A DNA stretch of 64,000 nt from Pseudomaricurvus sp. HS19 (GTDB taxonomy: Bacteria > Pseudomonadota > Gammaproteobacteria > Pseudomonadales > Cellvibrionaceae). The DNA is taken from the NCBI RefSeq assembly GCF_009857815.1, contig NZ_WVVW01000001.1:62001-126000 (forward strand), written 5' to 3'. The position numbers were made by a program, and so were the translations under genes. How positions within the stretch are numbered: the first letter of the stretch is position 1; the number at the start of each line of letters is the position of its first letter. The notes beneath the pieces are model-generated. The model was not told the origin of the DNA and made no database searches. It saw nothing but the letters and a program-made list of their open reading frames with translations. This document shows positions 10,517-18,849 of the stretch, piece by piece.

Positions 10517-10645
10517 GATTCCTACGCAGGTACTAACCTGTTCAGGTGCAGCGGGTTCCATCAAAAGCGTTGTTCTGTAACAAGGCTTCCGGATCTCAGC
10601 CAATGCGTGTCGCTTATAGCGAATTCACATCGGCACCCCGACAAG
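10517..10645 (-). ncRNA. TPP riboswitch (THI element) of the thiC operon
   Basis: Read on the minus strand, the conserved blocks occur in order: GGGGTGCC, a variable helix with GCGACACGC, GGCTGAGATC, AACCC, ACCTGAACAGGTTAGTACC and GCGTAGGAA. These are the 5-prime strand of P1/P2, the CTGAGA pyrimidine-sensor loop, and the P4/P5 pyrophosphate sensor of the TPP aptamer. The 3-prime block reads GCGTAGGAA rather than GCGTAGGGA. It precedes thiC by about 190 bases. The P3 arm is rather long, which accounts for the total length. Binding of TPP should shut down thiC-thiO-thiS-thiG-thiDE. Confidence 0.88.
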
Positions 10646-10653
10646 TGGGGCGA

Positions 10654-10683
10654 ACAGTACCACCTCGTGAGCCACAGTGGCAA
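10654..10683 (-). promoter_or_regulatory. Candidate sigma-70 promoter of the thi operon
   Basis: On the minus strand TTGCCA and TACTGT are separated by 18 bases, and the -10 ends about 8 bases before the first paired bases of the TPP aptamer. Position is good, match to consensus moderate. Confidence 0.4.
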
Positions 10684-10763
10684 GCGGTTGCGAGAGGTGT
10701 TCGTGGTTTTATTGGCGTAGGAAAAGTGTGTCGTGATTGGAGATCGGCTACCGTTGGCGGACT

Positions 10764-11633
10764 TCAGTTGGCAGATGCCAGCAACTGCTGCAGGCGGGTT
10801 AATACGGCATTGGCTGCTGACGGGTTGGGTTGTAACAACAGCCACAACCACTCCAGATAACGCACCACGGGGCGGAAGGCATTGGCCTGCGACAGGAGCC
10901 CGGCGGTGTCCTGCCCTCCACTGTAGGCGCGCAGCAGTTGTTTTAGCTGGTCGTCGTTCAGGTCGCCGTGTTCGGCGAGGGTGGCGAGATCAAACCCCGG
11001 CGCGTTGACGGCGGCGTACTCCCAGTCGAGCAGCACACAGCCGCTGTCATCCACCAGCATGTTGGCGGGAATCAAATCGTTGTGGCAGAGGCAGCGCAGG
11101 GGATTAAGTTGCAGTGCCTGCTTCGTCAGCTGCAGCATGCGCCGGTGCAACTCATGGTCCCGGTGTGTGTGTGGCAGCTGTTGCCAATAGGCGTCCAGGT
11201 GGGCGGTCAGGTCCAGCGGCGGTTCGTGGTCAGTGAGCCGATGCAGCTGTGACAACGTCTGGCCGATACGGACCAGGTGGTGTGGCGGTTGCCAGTGGGG
11301 CAGGTCGATGCAGGTGCAGACCAGGGTGTGCTCATCAAACCACACCGGCTGTGGTGACAGGGCACCGGTGACGCGCAGCAGGTTCAGCTCGCGGTGTTTG
11401 GCCAGCGCCAGTTGGCGATTGTCGGGATTTTCAATCCGCACCACGTAGCGGCGTTCGTCATCACCCACCAGATAGCTCTGGTGACTGAGGCCGTCCGTCA
11501 GTTCACGCAACAACAGCGGCCGGGATTGCAGCGGCGCATCCCAGTTGCGCCACTGCTGCAGTACTGCTTGCAGTGCGTCCTGCACGCCGTAATCAGTCCA
11601 ATGCCTGGTAGGCGGGCAGGAACTTGGTGACAA
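10764..11633 (-). CDS. APH-fold kinase, probable thiamine kinase (ThiK-like)
   Basis: Up to 289 residues of the aminoglycoside phosphotransferase/choline kinase fold. The catalytic loop is CHNDLIPANML (about residues 186-196) and the metal-binding Asp is in LLDWEYAA (about 205). The N-terminal nucleotide-binding strand carries GLSHQSYLV. It is the last gene of an operon with a thiamine-binding protein, a PnuC-type permease and a TonB receptor behind a TPP riboswitch, so thiamine kinase is the natural role: it would trap imported thiamine as thiamine phosphate. The substrate is inferred from context. The longest frame begins with TTG 11633, inside the preceding gene; GTG 11585 just after that stop is an alternative start. 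Confidence 0.75.
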   Translation of the reverse strand: MSPSSCPPTRHWTDYGVQDALQAVLQQWRNWDAPLQSRPLLLRELTDGLSHQSYLVGDDERRYVVRIENPDNRQLALAKHRELNLLRVTGALSPQPVWFDEHTLVCTCIDLPHWQPPHHLVRIGQTLSQLHRLTDHEPPLDLTAHLDAYWQQLPHTHRDHELHRRMLQLTKQALQLNPLRCLCHNDLIPANMLVDDSGCVLLDWEYAAVNAPGFDLATLAEHGDLNDDQLKQLLRAYSGGQDTAGLLSQANAFRPVVRYLEWLWLLLQPNPSAANAVLTRLQQLLASAN

Positions 11634-11844
11634 AAATACCCATGCCGTGTGTTTCGCGATAGGCCTTCATCTCCACCTTGAGAATATCCATGACGCGATC
11701 AAAGTCGCCCTGAATCACGGTTGAGGTAGGGAATGTCTCAATCTGCACGTCGTCGTACTGATTGAGTTGGGCAATAAACGCCTTGATCGGCGGGATGAAG
11801 TCTTCGGCGTTGGGGTAGAGGCTGATATCGACACTGACTAACAT
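11593..11844 (-). CDS. Thiamine-binding protein of the YkoF/MTH1187 (YqgV) family
   Basis: An 83-residue single-domain protein with the ferredoxin-like fold of the thiamine-binding family PF01910. It starts MLVSVDISLYP and has the hallmark TSTVIQGDFDRVMDILK around residues 41-57. Family members bind thiamine or hydroxymethylpyrimidine. It lies in the second TPP-controlled operon between the permease and the putative kinase. No signal peptide is visible, so it acts in the cytosol, perhaps handing thiamine to the kinase. Length and composition are normal for the single-domain form; Bacillus YkoF has two such domains. Confidence 0.8.
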   Translation of the reverse strand: MLVSVDISLYPNAEDFIPPIKAFIAQLNQYDDVQIETFPTSTVIQGDFDRVMDILKVEMKAYRETHGMGIFVTKFLPAYQALD

Positions 11845-11872
11845 GATTTACTCCTGTGCTGGGCTCGTAGAT

Positions 11873-12457
11873 TCAGGCGGCGGCAGTGTCTGCCAGCTCC
11901 TGCTGCTGGTATTCACGATACCACTGCCACAGCCCCCATACGGACAGTACCGTGTAGACACCGATCAGTGCGGCGTAAATATCCAGCTTGCGATCGTGGT
12001 AGAGCCAGATGGAAGCGCCGTTGAGGATCAGCCAGTAGCCCCAGGCATCAAGCACCTTTTTCACTTCCAGGTAAGTGGCGCCGAAGCTGAACAGGGTGGT
12101 AAAGGCATCAATTCGCGGGCGGGCGGCGTCGCTGTGGTGTTCAAAATAGTAGCCCAACAGCAGCGCCAGTGAACTGCAGGTGCCGATCAGGATAGCGTGC
12201 TGTTGCAGGGACAGGCGTGTTACCGGGTTATAGTCCTGCCGCTGGTACCATCGAATCCAGCCCCAGATGCCAAACAGTACGTAAAAGCCGTAGAGAATGG
12301 CCTCGGAGTAGAGTTTCGCGTGCACAAACAGCCACACGCTCAGGGCCGAGCCGACAATCCCGAAGGCCCAACTGATGACCCGATCCCTGATCAGTAACAC
12401 GATAAACAGCAGGTTGGCGACGGTTGCCAGAATTTCGATCCAGGTCATCAATGTCAT
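11873..12457 (-). CDS. PnuC-family permease, probable thiamine transporter (PnuT)
   Basis: A 194-residue inner-membrane protein with about six or seven hydrophobic segments and the aromatic stretch IWGWIRWYQRQ around residues 64-74, as in PnuC-type vitamin transporters. PnuC carries nicotinamide riboside; the PnuT subgroup carries thiamine. Placement directly after a TonB receptor in an operon with a TPP riboswitch and a thiamine-binding protein supports thiamine as substrate. Transport is by facilitated diffusion, with phosphorylation by the downstream kinase driving accumulation. The substrate is inferred from context. Confidence 0.85.
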   Translation of the reverse strand: MTLMTWIEILATVANLLFIVLLIRDRVISWAFGIVGSALSVWLFVHAKLYSEAILYGFYVLFGIWGWIRWYQRQDYNPVTRLSLQQHAILIGTCSSLALLLGYYFEHHSDAARPRIDAFTTLFSFGATYLEVKKVLDAWGYWLILNGASIWLYHDRKLDIYAALIGVYTVLSVWGLWQWYREYQQQELADTAAA

Positions 12458-12486
12458 GGGCTGGTGTCTTCTTTATGGCTGGTTAA

Positions 12487-14589
12487 TTACAGCTGGTAGC
12501 CGAAGCTGATGCCGAAGGTTCGCGGCTCGCCGTACTGGTAGTAGGGCTCTTCAGCGTAGAACTTGCGCGGATCGTTGCCGAAACCGCCGAAGCCACGCAC
12601 GGCGTAATCCTCGTCTGTGAGGTTGCGGCCCCACAGCGATACATTCCAGTTGCTCTCTGTGTAAGTCAGGCTGGCACCCACTGTTTCATAGGACCAGGAT
12701 TGTTCGTCGTGGTTGTCGGAGAAGTAGAACTCGTCTTTACCTTCGACTTCCACCCGCGCTTTCCAGTGCTCGTCGAAATGATACTGCGAAGCGAGACTGA
12801 ACTGGTAGGAGGGGGCGTGAGCCTGCTCGCGACCTTCCAGGTCGACCCCGGCGCTGTTAACGAAGTCTTTCAGTTCGGTTTCCAGCAGGCCCAGGGCGGC
12901 GCTGAACAGCCACTGTTGGCTGGGCTGCCACTGCAGCTCTGCCTCGAGACCGTAGTTGGTGCCCTTGGCGGCGTTGCTGAAGTAGTCGATAAACTCACCG
13001 GGGGCGTAGGGATCGCTGACGGGCACCAGGAAGGACTGTTTCACCTGCACGTCTTTGCGCTGCTGGTAGAAGAGTGCAATCTGCGTACGCAGGGTGTCAT
13101 CCAGCAGGCTGCTCTTCACACCGGCTTCCCAGTTGACCATGTGCTCGGTGTCGTAGTCGCGCAGTTCGTCAGAGAGACTGTTATTGCTGTTGATGCCACC
13201 GGTTTTATAACCGCGGGACACCAGGCCGTAAAGCAGGTGCTGGTCGTTGAGCAGGAATTCCAGGGCGATACGTCCGCCCCACAGGGATTCGTCGGTATCA
13301 AAGTCGACACCGTCACTGTCGCGGTAGTCCGCCGTAAACTCTTCCAGCCGCAGGCCGGTGGTCAGCACCAGCCGCTCGCTGAGGCGGGTCTCCAATTGTG
13401 CGTAGCCGCTGATGCGATCGGTTTCGTAGTCACTGCGGAAGTCACCTGCGGCATAGGTGTATTGACGCAGCAGGTCTTCGTCCTGGCCGCGGCCGTAGAT
13501 GCCCACCACCCAGCCGGTTGTGCCGTTGATGATGGCACCGTCCGCAGTGGAGACCAGTCGTGCCTCAAGAGTCGCCGTCTGGCGTTCGCGGAGGTAGTTG
13601 TCGACGCTGGCGTACTCCCAGCCATCGCAGGCCAGGCCGGCGCAGATGGCAGGATAGGACCAGTCCTCATCGTAACCGTATTCCAGGTCAGAATCGGATC
13701 CACTGGCGATCACCTCAATGCGGAAGGCATCGAAGGTGGTGCTGGTGGCTTTAACCGCAGCGGCGGTAGTTTCCTGGCGATCGTGGCCTGGCTTGTCGGA
13801 AAGGGTATGACGGGTATTGTCCAGCGAGAAGGCATCGTAACCGTTGTCTATATCGACATAGAGGCCGGTGAAGTCCAGCGTCAGGGTGTCAGTGGCCTGC
13901 CAGCGCACTTTGCCGCGCAGGGTGGCTTCGTCGATATTGTTGGTGTCATCCCGATTGAGGTAGTCGTTCTCGATAAAGCCGTCACTGCGGTTCTGTTGGC
14001 CGGCGATGCGGTAGCTGACGTTGTCGCCCAGGGGGCCGCTGACGGCACCACTGGCAGACCAGGTGTTGTAGTTGGCCAGGGTACCGTTAACCTTTGCTGT
14101 CAGTTCCTCGGTGGGATCGGCACTCTTCATGTAGATGAGGCCGGCGAGGGCGTTGGCGCCGTAGCGGGTACCCTGGGGGCCGCGCAGGATTTCCACCTGA
14201 TCTATGTCCAGCAGGGTGCCGGCGGTACCGATGCCGCTGAAATCGATGTCATCAATGATGACGCCTACAGAAGGGTTCACCGGCTCGATAAACTGGCTGC
14301 GTTCTCCGATACCACGAATCTGGTAGAAGCGCGCCCGTGAGGCACCGCTGGAGAAGTTTACGTTGGGGGCCATGTTGAGCAGTTGCTCAAGGTGCAGTGC
14401 ATTGCGATCGGCGATGGTTTCCTCGCCAATAACGGTAACGCTGCCGGGCAGTTCGGTGATGCTGGTTTCCCGGAAGTCGGCGGTAACCGTGACTTCAGGC
14501 AGGGATTGCGGGCTGGTTTGTGCGGTCGCCCCGGCGGAGAGGGCAAGCAACATCAATGGGTGCGCCAGGCGCTGGTACTTGAATGGCAT
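12487..14589 (-). CDS. TonB-dependent outer-membrane receptor, probable thiamine/precursor receptor
   Basis: About 700 residues. A signal peptide (MPFKYQRLAHPLMLLALSAG) is followed by a TonB-box-like PEVTVTADF, a plug domain with VTVIGEETIADRNALHLEQLL and VEILRGPQGTRYGANALAG, and a 22-stranded barrel ending in TFGISFGYQL. It should import a ligand across the outer membrane using TonB energy. The TPP riboswitch in its leader and the thiamine genes downstream make thiamine or a pyrimidine/thiazole precursor the likely ligand. ATG 14589 is preferred over ATG 14601 because GGAG lies 6 bases before it. First gene of the salvage operon. Confidence 0.9.
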   Translation of the reverse strand: MPFKYQRLAHPLMLLALSAGATAQTSPQSLPEVTVTADFRETSITELPGSVTVIGEETIADRNALHLEQLLNMAPNVNFSSGASRARFYQIRGIGERSQFIEPVNPSVGVIIDDIDFSGIGTAGTLLDIDQVEILRGPQGTRYGANALAGLIYMKSADPTEELTAKVNGTLANYNTWSASGAVSGPLGDNVSYRIAGQQNRSDGFIENDYLNRDDTNNIDEATLRGKVRWQATDTLTLDFTGLYVDIDNGYDAFSLDNTRHTLSDKPGHDRQETTAAAVKATSTTFDAFRIEVIASGSDSDLEYGYDEDWSYPAICAGLACDGWEYASVDNYLRERQTATLEARLVSTADGAIINGTTGWVVGIYGRGQDEDLLRQYTYAAGDFRSDYETDRISGYAQLETRLSERLVLTTGLRLEEFTADYRDSDGVDFDTDESLWGGRIALEFLLNDQHLLYGLVSRGYKTGGINSNNSLSDELRDYDTEHMVNWEAGVKSSLLDDTLRTQIALFYQQRKDVQVKQSFLVPVSDPYAPGEFIDYFSNAAKGTNYGLEAELQWQPSQQWLFSAALGLLETELKDFVNSAGVDLEGREQAHAPSYQFSLASQYHFDEHWKARVEVEGKDEFYFSDNHDEQSWSYETVGASLTYTESNWNVSLWGRNLTDEDYAVRGFGGFGNDPRKFYAEEPYYQYGEPRTFGISFGYQL

Positions 14590-14670
14590 ATTGGGCTCCA
14601 TAAGCTACAGGAGACCCGGATCAGTGCGTAAATTGTGCGGCGCAATACCAGTCCATGAGTGTTGCGAAGC

Positions 14671-14754
14671 CCTATCCCTACGCCGGTATTATCCGGATCA
14701 GGTTCAAAGGGTCTGCTGTGTAAACAGCATCTCAGGCCCCGGGCCTCCCCTTAG
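14671..14754 (-). ncRNA. TPP riboswitch of the thiamine uptake operon
   Basis: On the minus strand the blocks GGGGAGGCC, GGCCTGAGATG, AGACCC, TTGAACCTGATCCGGAT, AATACCGGCGTAGGGA occur in order with standard spacing. This is a near-consensus THI element. It begins a few bases after the predicted transcription start and lies about 80 bases before the TonB receptor gene. No strong terminator follows, so control may be at translation initiation. It ties the receptor, permease, binding protein and kinase to thiamine status. Confidence 0.96.
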
Positions 14755-14765
14755 GAAAGGCGCCT

Positions 14766-14794
14766 ATTTTAGGGGGGCTGCAGCGGCGTCACAA
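14766..14794 (-). promoter_or_regulatory. Sigma-70 promoter of the thiamine uptake operon
   Basis: Read on the minus strand, TTGTGA (14794-14789) and TAAAAT (14771-14766) are 17 bases apart. The predicted start falls about 5 bases before the riboswitch, which supports the call. Confidence 0.65.
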
Positions 14795-15065
14795 GCGGGA
14801 TTTCCGGATAGGCGGATTTTCGGTCAAATACGGGCGAGTCCTGTGCCCTGGTCAGGTGATGAAGAGAGTGGAACGCTTGCCCCGGAGGTGTGTCTGAGGC
14901 ATGGCTTTGAGGTGCTGCTCCAGGACATCGCTCCGGTGTATCGGGGCATTGTGCAGGGCTGCAAAAGCGGTCAGTATTTATCATCATAACGAGGCGGTCA
15001 GTGTCGCCGCGCGCTCCGGCTATGGGCGCGCCGGTAACTCATTTCATCATTCAGGGAGAGTAGGT

Positions 15066-15761
15066 ATGGAAGAGCTGGTAGTCGAACCACGGGTCAACGT
15101 TGCACAGCTGCAGCAAGCGGATACCACCATCCGCTCAGAGCCTTTTCCTTTCCTGGTGGCCCATAACCTGGTGTCAGAGGATCAGAAGCCGGAGCTTGTC
15201 AGGGACTTTCCCGCCATGAAAGGCGCTGGTTACCTGCCCTATGAGGAGGCGCTGTGCGGCCCCAGCATTCAAGGCGTCATCGAGGAGCTGGTTGCTCCGG
15301 AGTTTGCCGATCAGCTGGGCAGTGCCCTGGGTATCGAGCGGCTCTCGCAATTTCCCACCTATGTCTCCATCTCGAAAACCCTGAACAAGCGTCACGGCCG
15401 CATTCATACCGACGGTAAGTCCAAGGTGGCCACCATGCTGCTGTACCTGAATGAGGAGTGGCCCGACCGGACCTCCGGTTGCCTGCGATTCCTCAACCAG
15501 CTGGACGATATTAACGATACCGTGGTGCCTGAGATCGTGCCCGACTACGGCACGCTGGTGGCGTTCAAGCGGGCGGAGAACTCCTTCCACGGCCACCTGC
15601 CGTTTGAGGGGGAACGACGGGCCATCCAGATTGCCTGGCTGGTGAGTGCGGAAGACAAGTTGCGTAAATCCAAACGCGGCAAGCTCTCTCACCGGTTGAA
15701 GGCGCTGCTGGGCAAGCTGGACAGCAAGTGGCGTCGACGCGCCGAGGATAAAGGGGAATAA
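15066..15761 (+). CDS. 2-oxoglutarate/Fe(II)-dependent oxygenase
   Basis: A 231-residue protein with the double-stranded beta-helix iron motif: His and Asp in RIHTDGKSKVATMLLYLN (about residues 115-132), a distal His in SFHGHLPF (about 178-185) and the co-substrate Arg in ERRAIQIAWL. This arrangement is typical of 2OG-Fe(II) oxygenases of the PF13640 group. The target is unknown; sugar, lipid or protein hydroxylation are all possible. AGGGAGAG precedes ATG 15066; the upstream extension of the frame is not coding. The C-terminus is rich in Lys and Arg. It stands alone between the TPP-controlled operon and a convergent hypothetical gene. Confidence 0.8.
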   Translation: MEELVVEPRVNVAQLQQADTTIRSEPFPFLVAHNLVSEDQKPELVRDFPAMKGAGYLPYEEALCGPSIQGVIEELVAPEFADQLGSALGIERLSQFPTYVSISKTLNKRHGRIHTDGKSKVATMLLYLNEEWPDRTSGCLRFLNQLDDINDTVVPEIVPDYGTLVAFKRAENSFHGHLPFEGERRAIQIAWLVSAEDKLRKSKRGKLSHRLKALLGKLDSKWRRRAEDKGE

Positions 15762-15804
15762 ACAGAGGGGAATAACAGGGCTGGCGCCGGCCGGCCCTGT
15801 GCGG

Positions 15805-16254
15805 TTAGTGCTGGTGGGACTGCAACAGCATCTGCTGCATCACCTGTCCAATCTCCACCGAAGAACCTGACTTCAGCGCTTCGCGTAATTGGTGGATATT
15901 GGTCTGCTGGGCGGCAATAACCGACTCCGGCAGGTCGCTGTCACCGAGGTAACCTTCCGGCAAGTGGTTGGCGCGGGCGGAAAGCAGGGTGAAGCCCTTG
16001 TGAGTCAGTACCACCTCGTCCAGCCCTTCCTGCCGCAGGGTCTCTGCGTAGCGAATATAGCCTGACTCGGCCAGCCAGATGGCCGTTCCGAAACAGGCCT
16101 GGTGGCGCACGCTGTGCAGGCCGTATTCATCCGGGGTGTCCGCCCCGGAGATGTCCTCCACCAGCAGCAGCGTCTTGCGCGGAAAAGCGCGGTAGAGCTG
16201 TGCCAGGATCTTGCCGGCGTCCTTATAAAAATCGTCGATGTGAAGATCGCTCAC
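15805..16254 (-). CDS. Hypothetical protein with winged-helix-like segment
   Basis: A 149-residue soluble protein that I do not recognise by name. The middle part (about residues 50-95) has the pattern of a winged helix: a helix ending ESGYIRYAETLRQ, then DEVVLTHKGFTLLSA. Such segments occur in DNA-binding proteins and in small regulators of unknown target. The C-terminus is a helical Gln-rich tail ending QMLLQSHQH. It lies 38 bases downstream of alaA on the same strand and may be co-transcribed. No membrane segment or signal peptide is seen. Confidence 0.7.
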   Translation of the reverse strand: MSDLHIDDFYKDAGKILAQLYRAFPRKTLLLVEDISGADTPDEYGLHSVRHQACFGTAIWLAESGYIRYAETLRQEGLDEVVLTHKGFTLLSARANHLPEGYLGDSDLPESVIAAQQTNIHQLREALKSGSSVEIGQVMQQMLLQSHQH

Positions 16255-16292
16255 GAAACGGCTTCCGATGCTGCGGTGTGAATGTCGTCGCG

Positions 16293-17522
16293 CTACTGGC
16301 TGTAGCGCTCCATGAAATGACCCAGGCGGGTGAGGGCTTTCTCCAGGTCATCGGCCCGCGGCAGGAACACGATACGGAAGTGATCCGGGGTCGCCCAGTT
16401 AAAGGAAGTCCCCTCCACCAGCAGGATCTTCTCCTGGATCAGGAAGTCCTGCACAAACTGCCGGTCGTTGTGGATCTTGTGCATGTTCAGGTCGATGCGC
16501 GGGAACAGGTAGAGGCCACCCTTGGGCTTGACGCAGCTGATGCCGGGGATGTCATTCACCAGTTTCCAGGCGATATCGCGCTGCTCTTTCAGGCGGCCGC
16601 CAGGCAGGATCAGCTCATTGATACTCTGGTAGCCCCCCAGTGCGGTCTGGATGGCGTACATGGCCGGCACGTTGGCACACAGGCGCATGGAGGAGAGCAT
16701 CTCCAGTCCTTCGATGTAGCTGCGGGCACGGTGCTTGGCTCCGCTGATGACCATCCAGCCTGAGCGGAAGCCCGCCAGACGGTATGCCTTGGAGAGACCG
16801 TTAAAGCTCACGCACAGCACATCTTCCTGGGCGACACGGCCCATGGGTACAAAGGTGGCATCGTCGTAAAGGATCTTGCTGTAGATCTCATCGGCGAAAA
16901 TAATCAGGTTATGGGCGCGGGCCAGTTCGACGATCTGCTCCAGCACCTGCTGGCTGTACACCGCACCGGTGGGGTTGTTGGGGTTGATAACCACAATGCC
17001 CTTGGTGTTGGGGGTGATTTTGGCCGCGATGTCGTCGATGTCCGGGAACCAATCCGACTGCTCGTCACAGACGTAATGCACCGGCTTGCCGCCGGCCAGG
17101 TTCACAGCCGCGGTCCACAGGGGGTAGTCGGGGGAGGGGATCAGCACCTCGTCGCCGTTATTAAGCAGCGCCTGCATGGACATCACGATCAGCTCGCTGG
17201 CGCCGTTGCCAAGGAAAATGTCGTTGATTTCAACACCGGGTACCCGCAGCTGCTGACACTCCTGCATAATGGCTTTGCGCGCCGCGAACAGGCCGTGTGA
17301 TTCGCAGTAGCCTTGCGCGCCGCGCAGGTTGGCAATCACGTCCTGGATGATCTCGTCAGGGGCATCGAAACCGAACGGGGCAGGGTTGCCAATGTTCAGT
17401 TTCAGGATGCGGTGACCTTCCTCTTCCAGGCGGTTGGCGTGTTCCAGAACCGGACCGCGGATGTCGTAACAGACATCGTCCAGTTTGTGGGATTTATAAA
17501 AGCGCTGCATTTGCATTACCAT
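16293..17522 (-). CDS. alaA: Glutamate-pyruvate (alanine) aminotransferase AlaA
   Basis: A 409-residue class I PLP aminotransferase that interconverts pyruvate and alanine with glutamate as donor. Similarity to Escherichia coli AlaA (YfbQ) is evident throughout: [62 protein letters not shown]. The PLP lysine lies in [19 protein letters not shown]. Start codons cluster within the first residues (MVMQMQRF); the exact one is uncertain by a few residues. It is divergent from msrB, with about 155 bases between them. Confidence 0.95.
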   Translation of the reverse strand: MVMQMQRFYKSHKLDDVCYDIRGPVLEHANRLEEEGHRILKLNIGNPAPFGFDAPDEIIQDVIANLRGAQGYCESHGLFAARKAIMQECQQLRVPGVEINDIFLGNGASELIVMSMQALLNNGDEVLIPSPDYPLWTAAVNLAGGKPVHYVCDEQSDWFPDIDDIAAKITPNTKGIVVINPNNPTGAVYSQQVLEQIVELARAHNLIIFADEIYSKILYDDATFVPMGRVAQEDVLCVSFNGLSKAYRLAGFRSGWMVISGAKHRARSYIEGLEMLSSMRLCANVPAMYAIQTALGGYQSINELILPGGRLKEQRDIAWKLVNDIPGISCVKPKGGLYLFPRIDLNMHKIHNDRQFVQDFLIQEKILLVEGTSFNWATPDHFRIVFLPRADDLEKALTRLGHFMERYSQ

Positions 17523-17677
17523 CGTATGAGTATGAGACAGGGCTCGGGTGGCCGGGGTCGACGGTTATAGCTTATATGACGTCGGCGACCTTCAGACCGC
17601 GGCTTGATCCACTTGTTGCATGCCCGCGGCAACAAGCTGGAAAGTTCTTTCTCCGTGATTCAAACCAGCGCGGGATT

Positions 17678-18097
17678 ATGGCAGATCGTATGACAAAAAA
17701 CGACGACCTCAGGGATGACGAACGCTGGCGCGGGGCGCTGACAGCGGAACAGTTTCACGTTTGCCGGGAGAAGGGCACCGAGCGTGCCTTCACCGGTGAA
17801 TACTGGCAGACCACCACCCCCGGTGAGTACCTGTGCCGCTGCTGCGGCGAGGCGTTGTTCGCCTCCGCCACCAAGTTTGATGCGGGCTGCGGCTGGCCCA
17901 GCTTCTATGAGCCCCTGCAGGCGGAAAAGATCGACGAGGAACGGGACACCAGTTACGGCATGATCCGCACCGAGGTGATGTGCAGCAACTGTGGCTGCCA
18001 CCTGGGTCACGTGTTCCCCGATGGCCCGGCACCCACCGGGCTGCGCTACTGCATCAACTCGGCCTCCATCAAGCTCAAGCCGGAGGCGGGTGAGTGA
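17678..18097 (+). CDS. msrB: Peptide-methionine (R)-S-oxide reductase MsrB
   Basis: A 139-residue enzyme that reduces the R-sulfoxide of methionine in proteins. Zinc is held by two CxxC pairs, in CRCCGE and CSNCGCH. The resolving/catalytic region is [13 protein letters not shown], with the active Cys in [18 protein letters not shown] is the usual fold signature. The frame is open to 17576, but ATG 17678 gives the normal length with no targeting signal, so it is cytosolic. Its stop overlaps the GTG start of the downstream glycosylase, so the two repair genes are coupled. Confidence 0.95.
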   Translation: MADRMTKNDDLRDDERWRGALTAEQFHVCREKGTERAFTGEYWQTTTPGEYLCRCCGEALFASATKFDAGCGWPSFYEPLQAEKIDEERDTSYGMIRTEVMCSNCGCHLGHVFPDGPAPTGLRYCINSASIKLKPEAGE

Positions 18098-18774
18098 GCC
18101 TGCGCCCCTTTGACAGCTTCTACGCCACGGCGGTGCTGCATAAAGGGGGCGAGGCCCAGGTGGAAGCACAACTGCCCAAGCCCCTCTCCAGCAAGAAGCT
18201 GGCGGCCATCACTGATGACCGTTACCTTTCAACCCTGAGCCTGCGTATTTTCCGTGCGGGTCTCAAGCACTCCATGGTGGACGCCAAGTGGCCGGCTTTT
18301 GAAGAGGTTTTCTTCGGTTTTGATCCGGTGCGGGTGGCCATGTTCAGCGACGAGGAGCTGGAGGGGCTGATGCAGGACAAGCGCATCATCCGCCATTTCG
18401 GCAAGATCAGGGCAGTGCGGGCCAATGCCGTGTGGATGCTGGAAGTGGCGGGCCGCGAGGGCTCCTTCGGGCGCTGGATAGCCGATTGGCCAACGGAGGA
18501 TGTCGTTGGCCTGTGGGCGCAGCTGAAAAAGCACGGCAGCCAGCTGGGTGGCCAGTCCGGAGCCCGTTTCCTGCGCATGATGGGCAAGGACACTTTTTTA
18601 CTTACCGACGATGTCGTGAATGTGCTCAAGGCTGAAGGCGTCGTGGACAAGATGCCCACCAGCCAGAAAGCATTACAGACGGTGCAACAGGCCTTTAATA
18701 GCTGGCAGGAGCAGTCCGGCCGCAGCCTGTCGGAGATCAGCCGGGTGCTATCCTATACCGTTAATGTGAGCTGA
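18094..18774 (+). CDS. DNA-3-methyladenine glycosylase I family protein (Tag-like)
   Basis: A 226-residue protein of the Tag family (PF03352), which removes 3-methyladenine from DNA. Recognisable parts are [31 protein letters not shown], with the helix-turn arrangement of Tag, and [21 protein letters not shown]. It is longer than E. coli Tag and lacks the obvious N-terminal zinc Cys, so it belongs to a divergent subgroup and its activity is inferred. GTG start overlapping the msrB stop (GTGA) points to translational coupling between methionine and DNA damage repair genes. Confidence 0.8.
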   Translation: MSLRPFDSFYATAVLHKGGEAQVEAQLPKPLSSKKLAAITDDRYLSTLSLRIFRAGLKHSMVDAKWPAFEEVFFGFDPVRVAMFSDEELEGLMQDKRIIRHFGKIRAVRANAVWMLEVAGREGSFGRWIADWPTEDVVGLWAQLKKHGSQLGGQSGARFLRMMGKDTFLLTDDVVNVLKAEGVVDKMPTSQKALQTVQQAFNSWQEQSGRSLSEISRVLSYTVNVS

Positions 18775-18849
18775 GCTGAGCTGGCGGGGCTCGAACAGGG
18801 ATTCTATAAAACCAACAAGAACAGTCAGAAGGCAGGAGGCCGGACAGGT

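Noticed and set aside
12700-14340. 546-codon + strand frame opposite the TonB receptor
   Set aside because: It is the antisense shadow of a GC-rich receptor gene with clear motifs on the minus strand.
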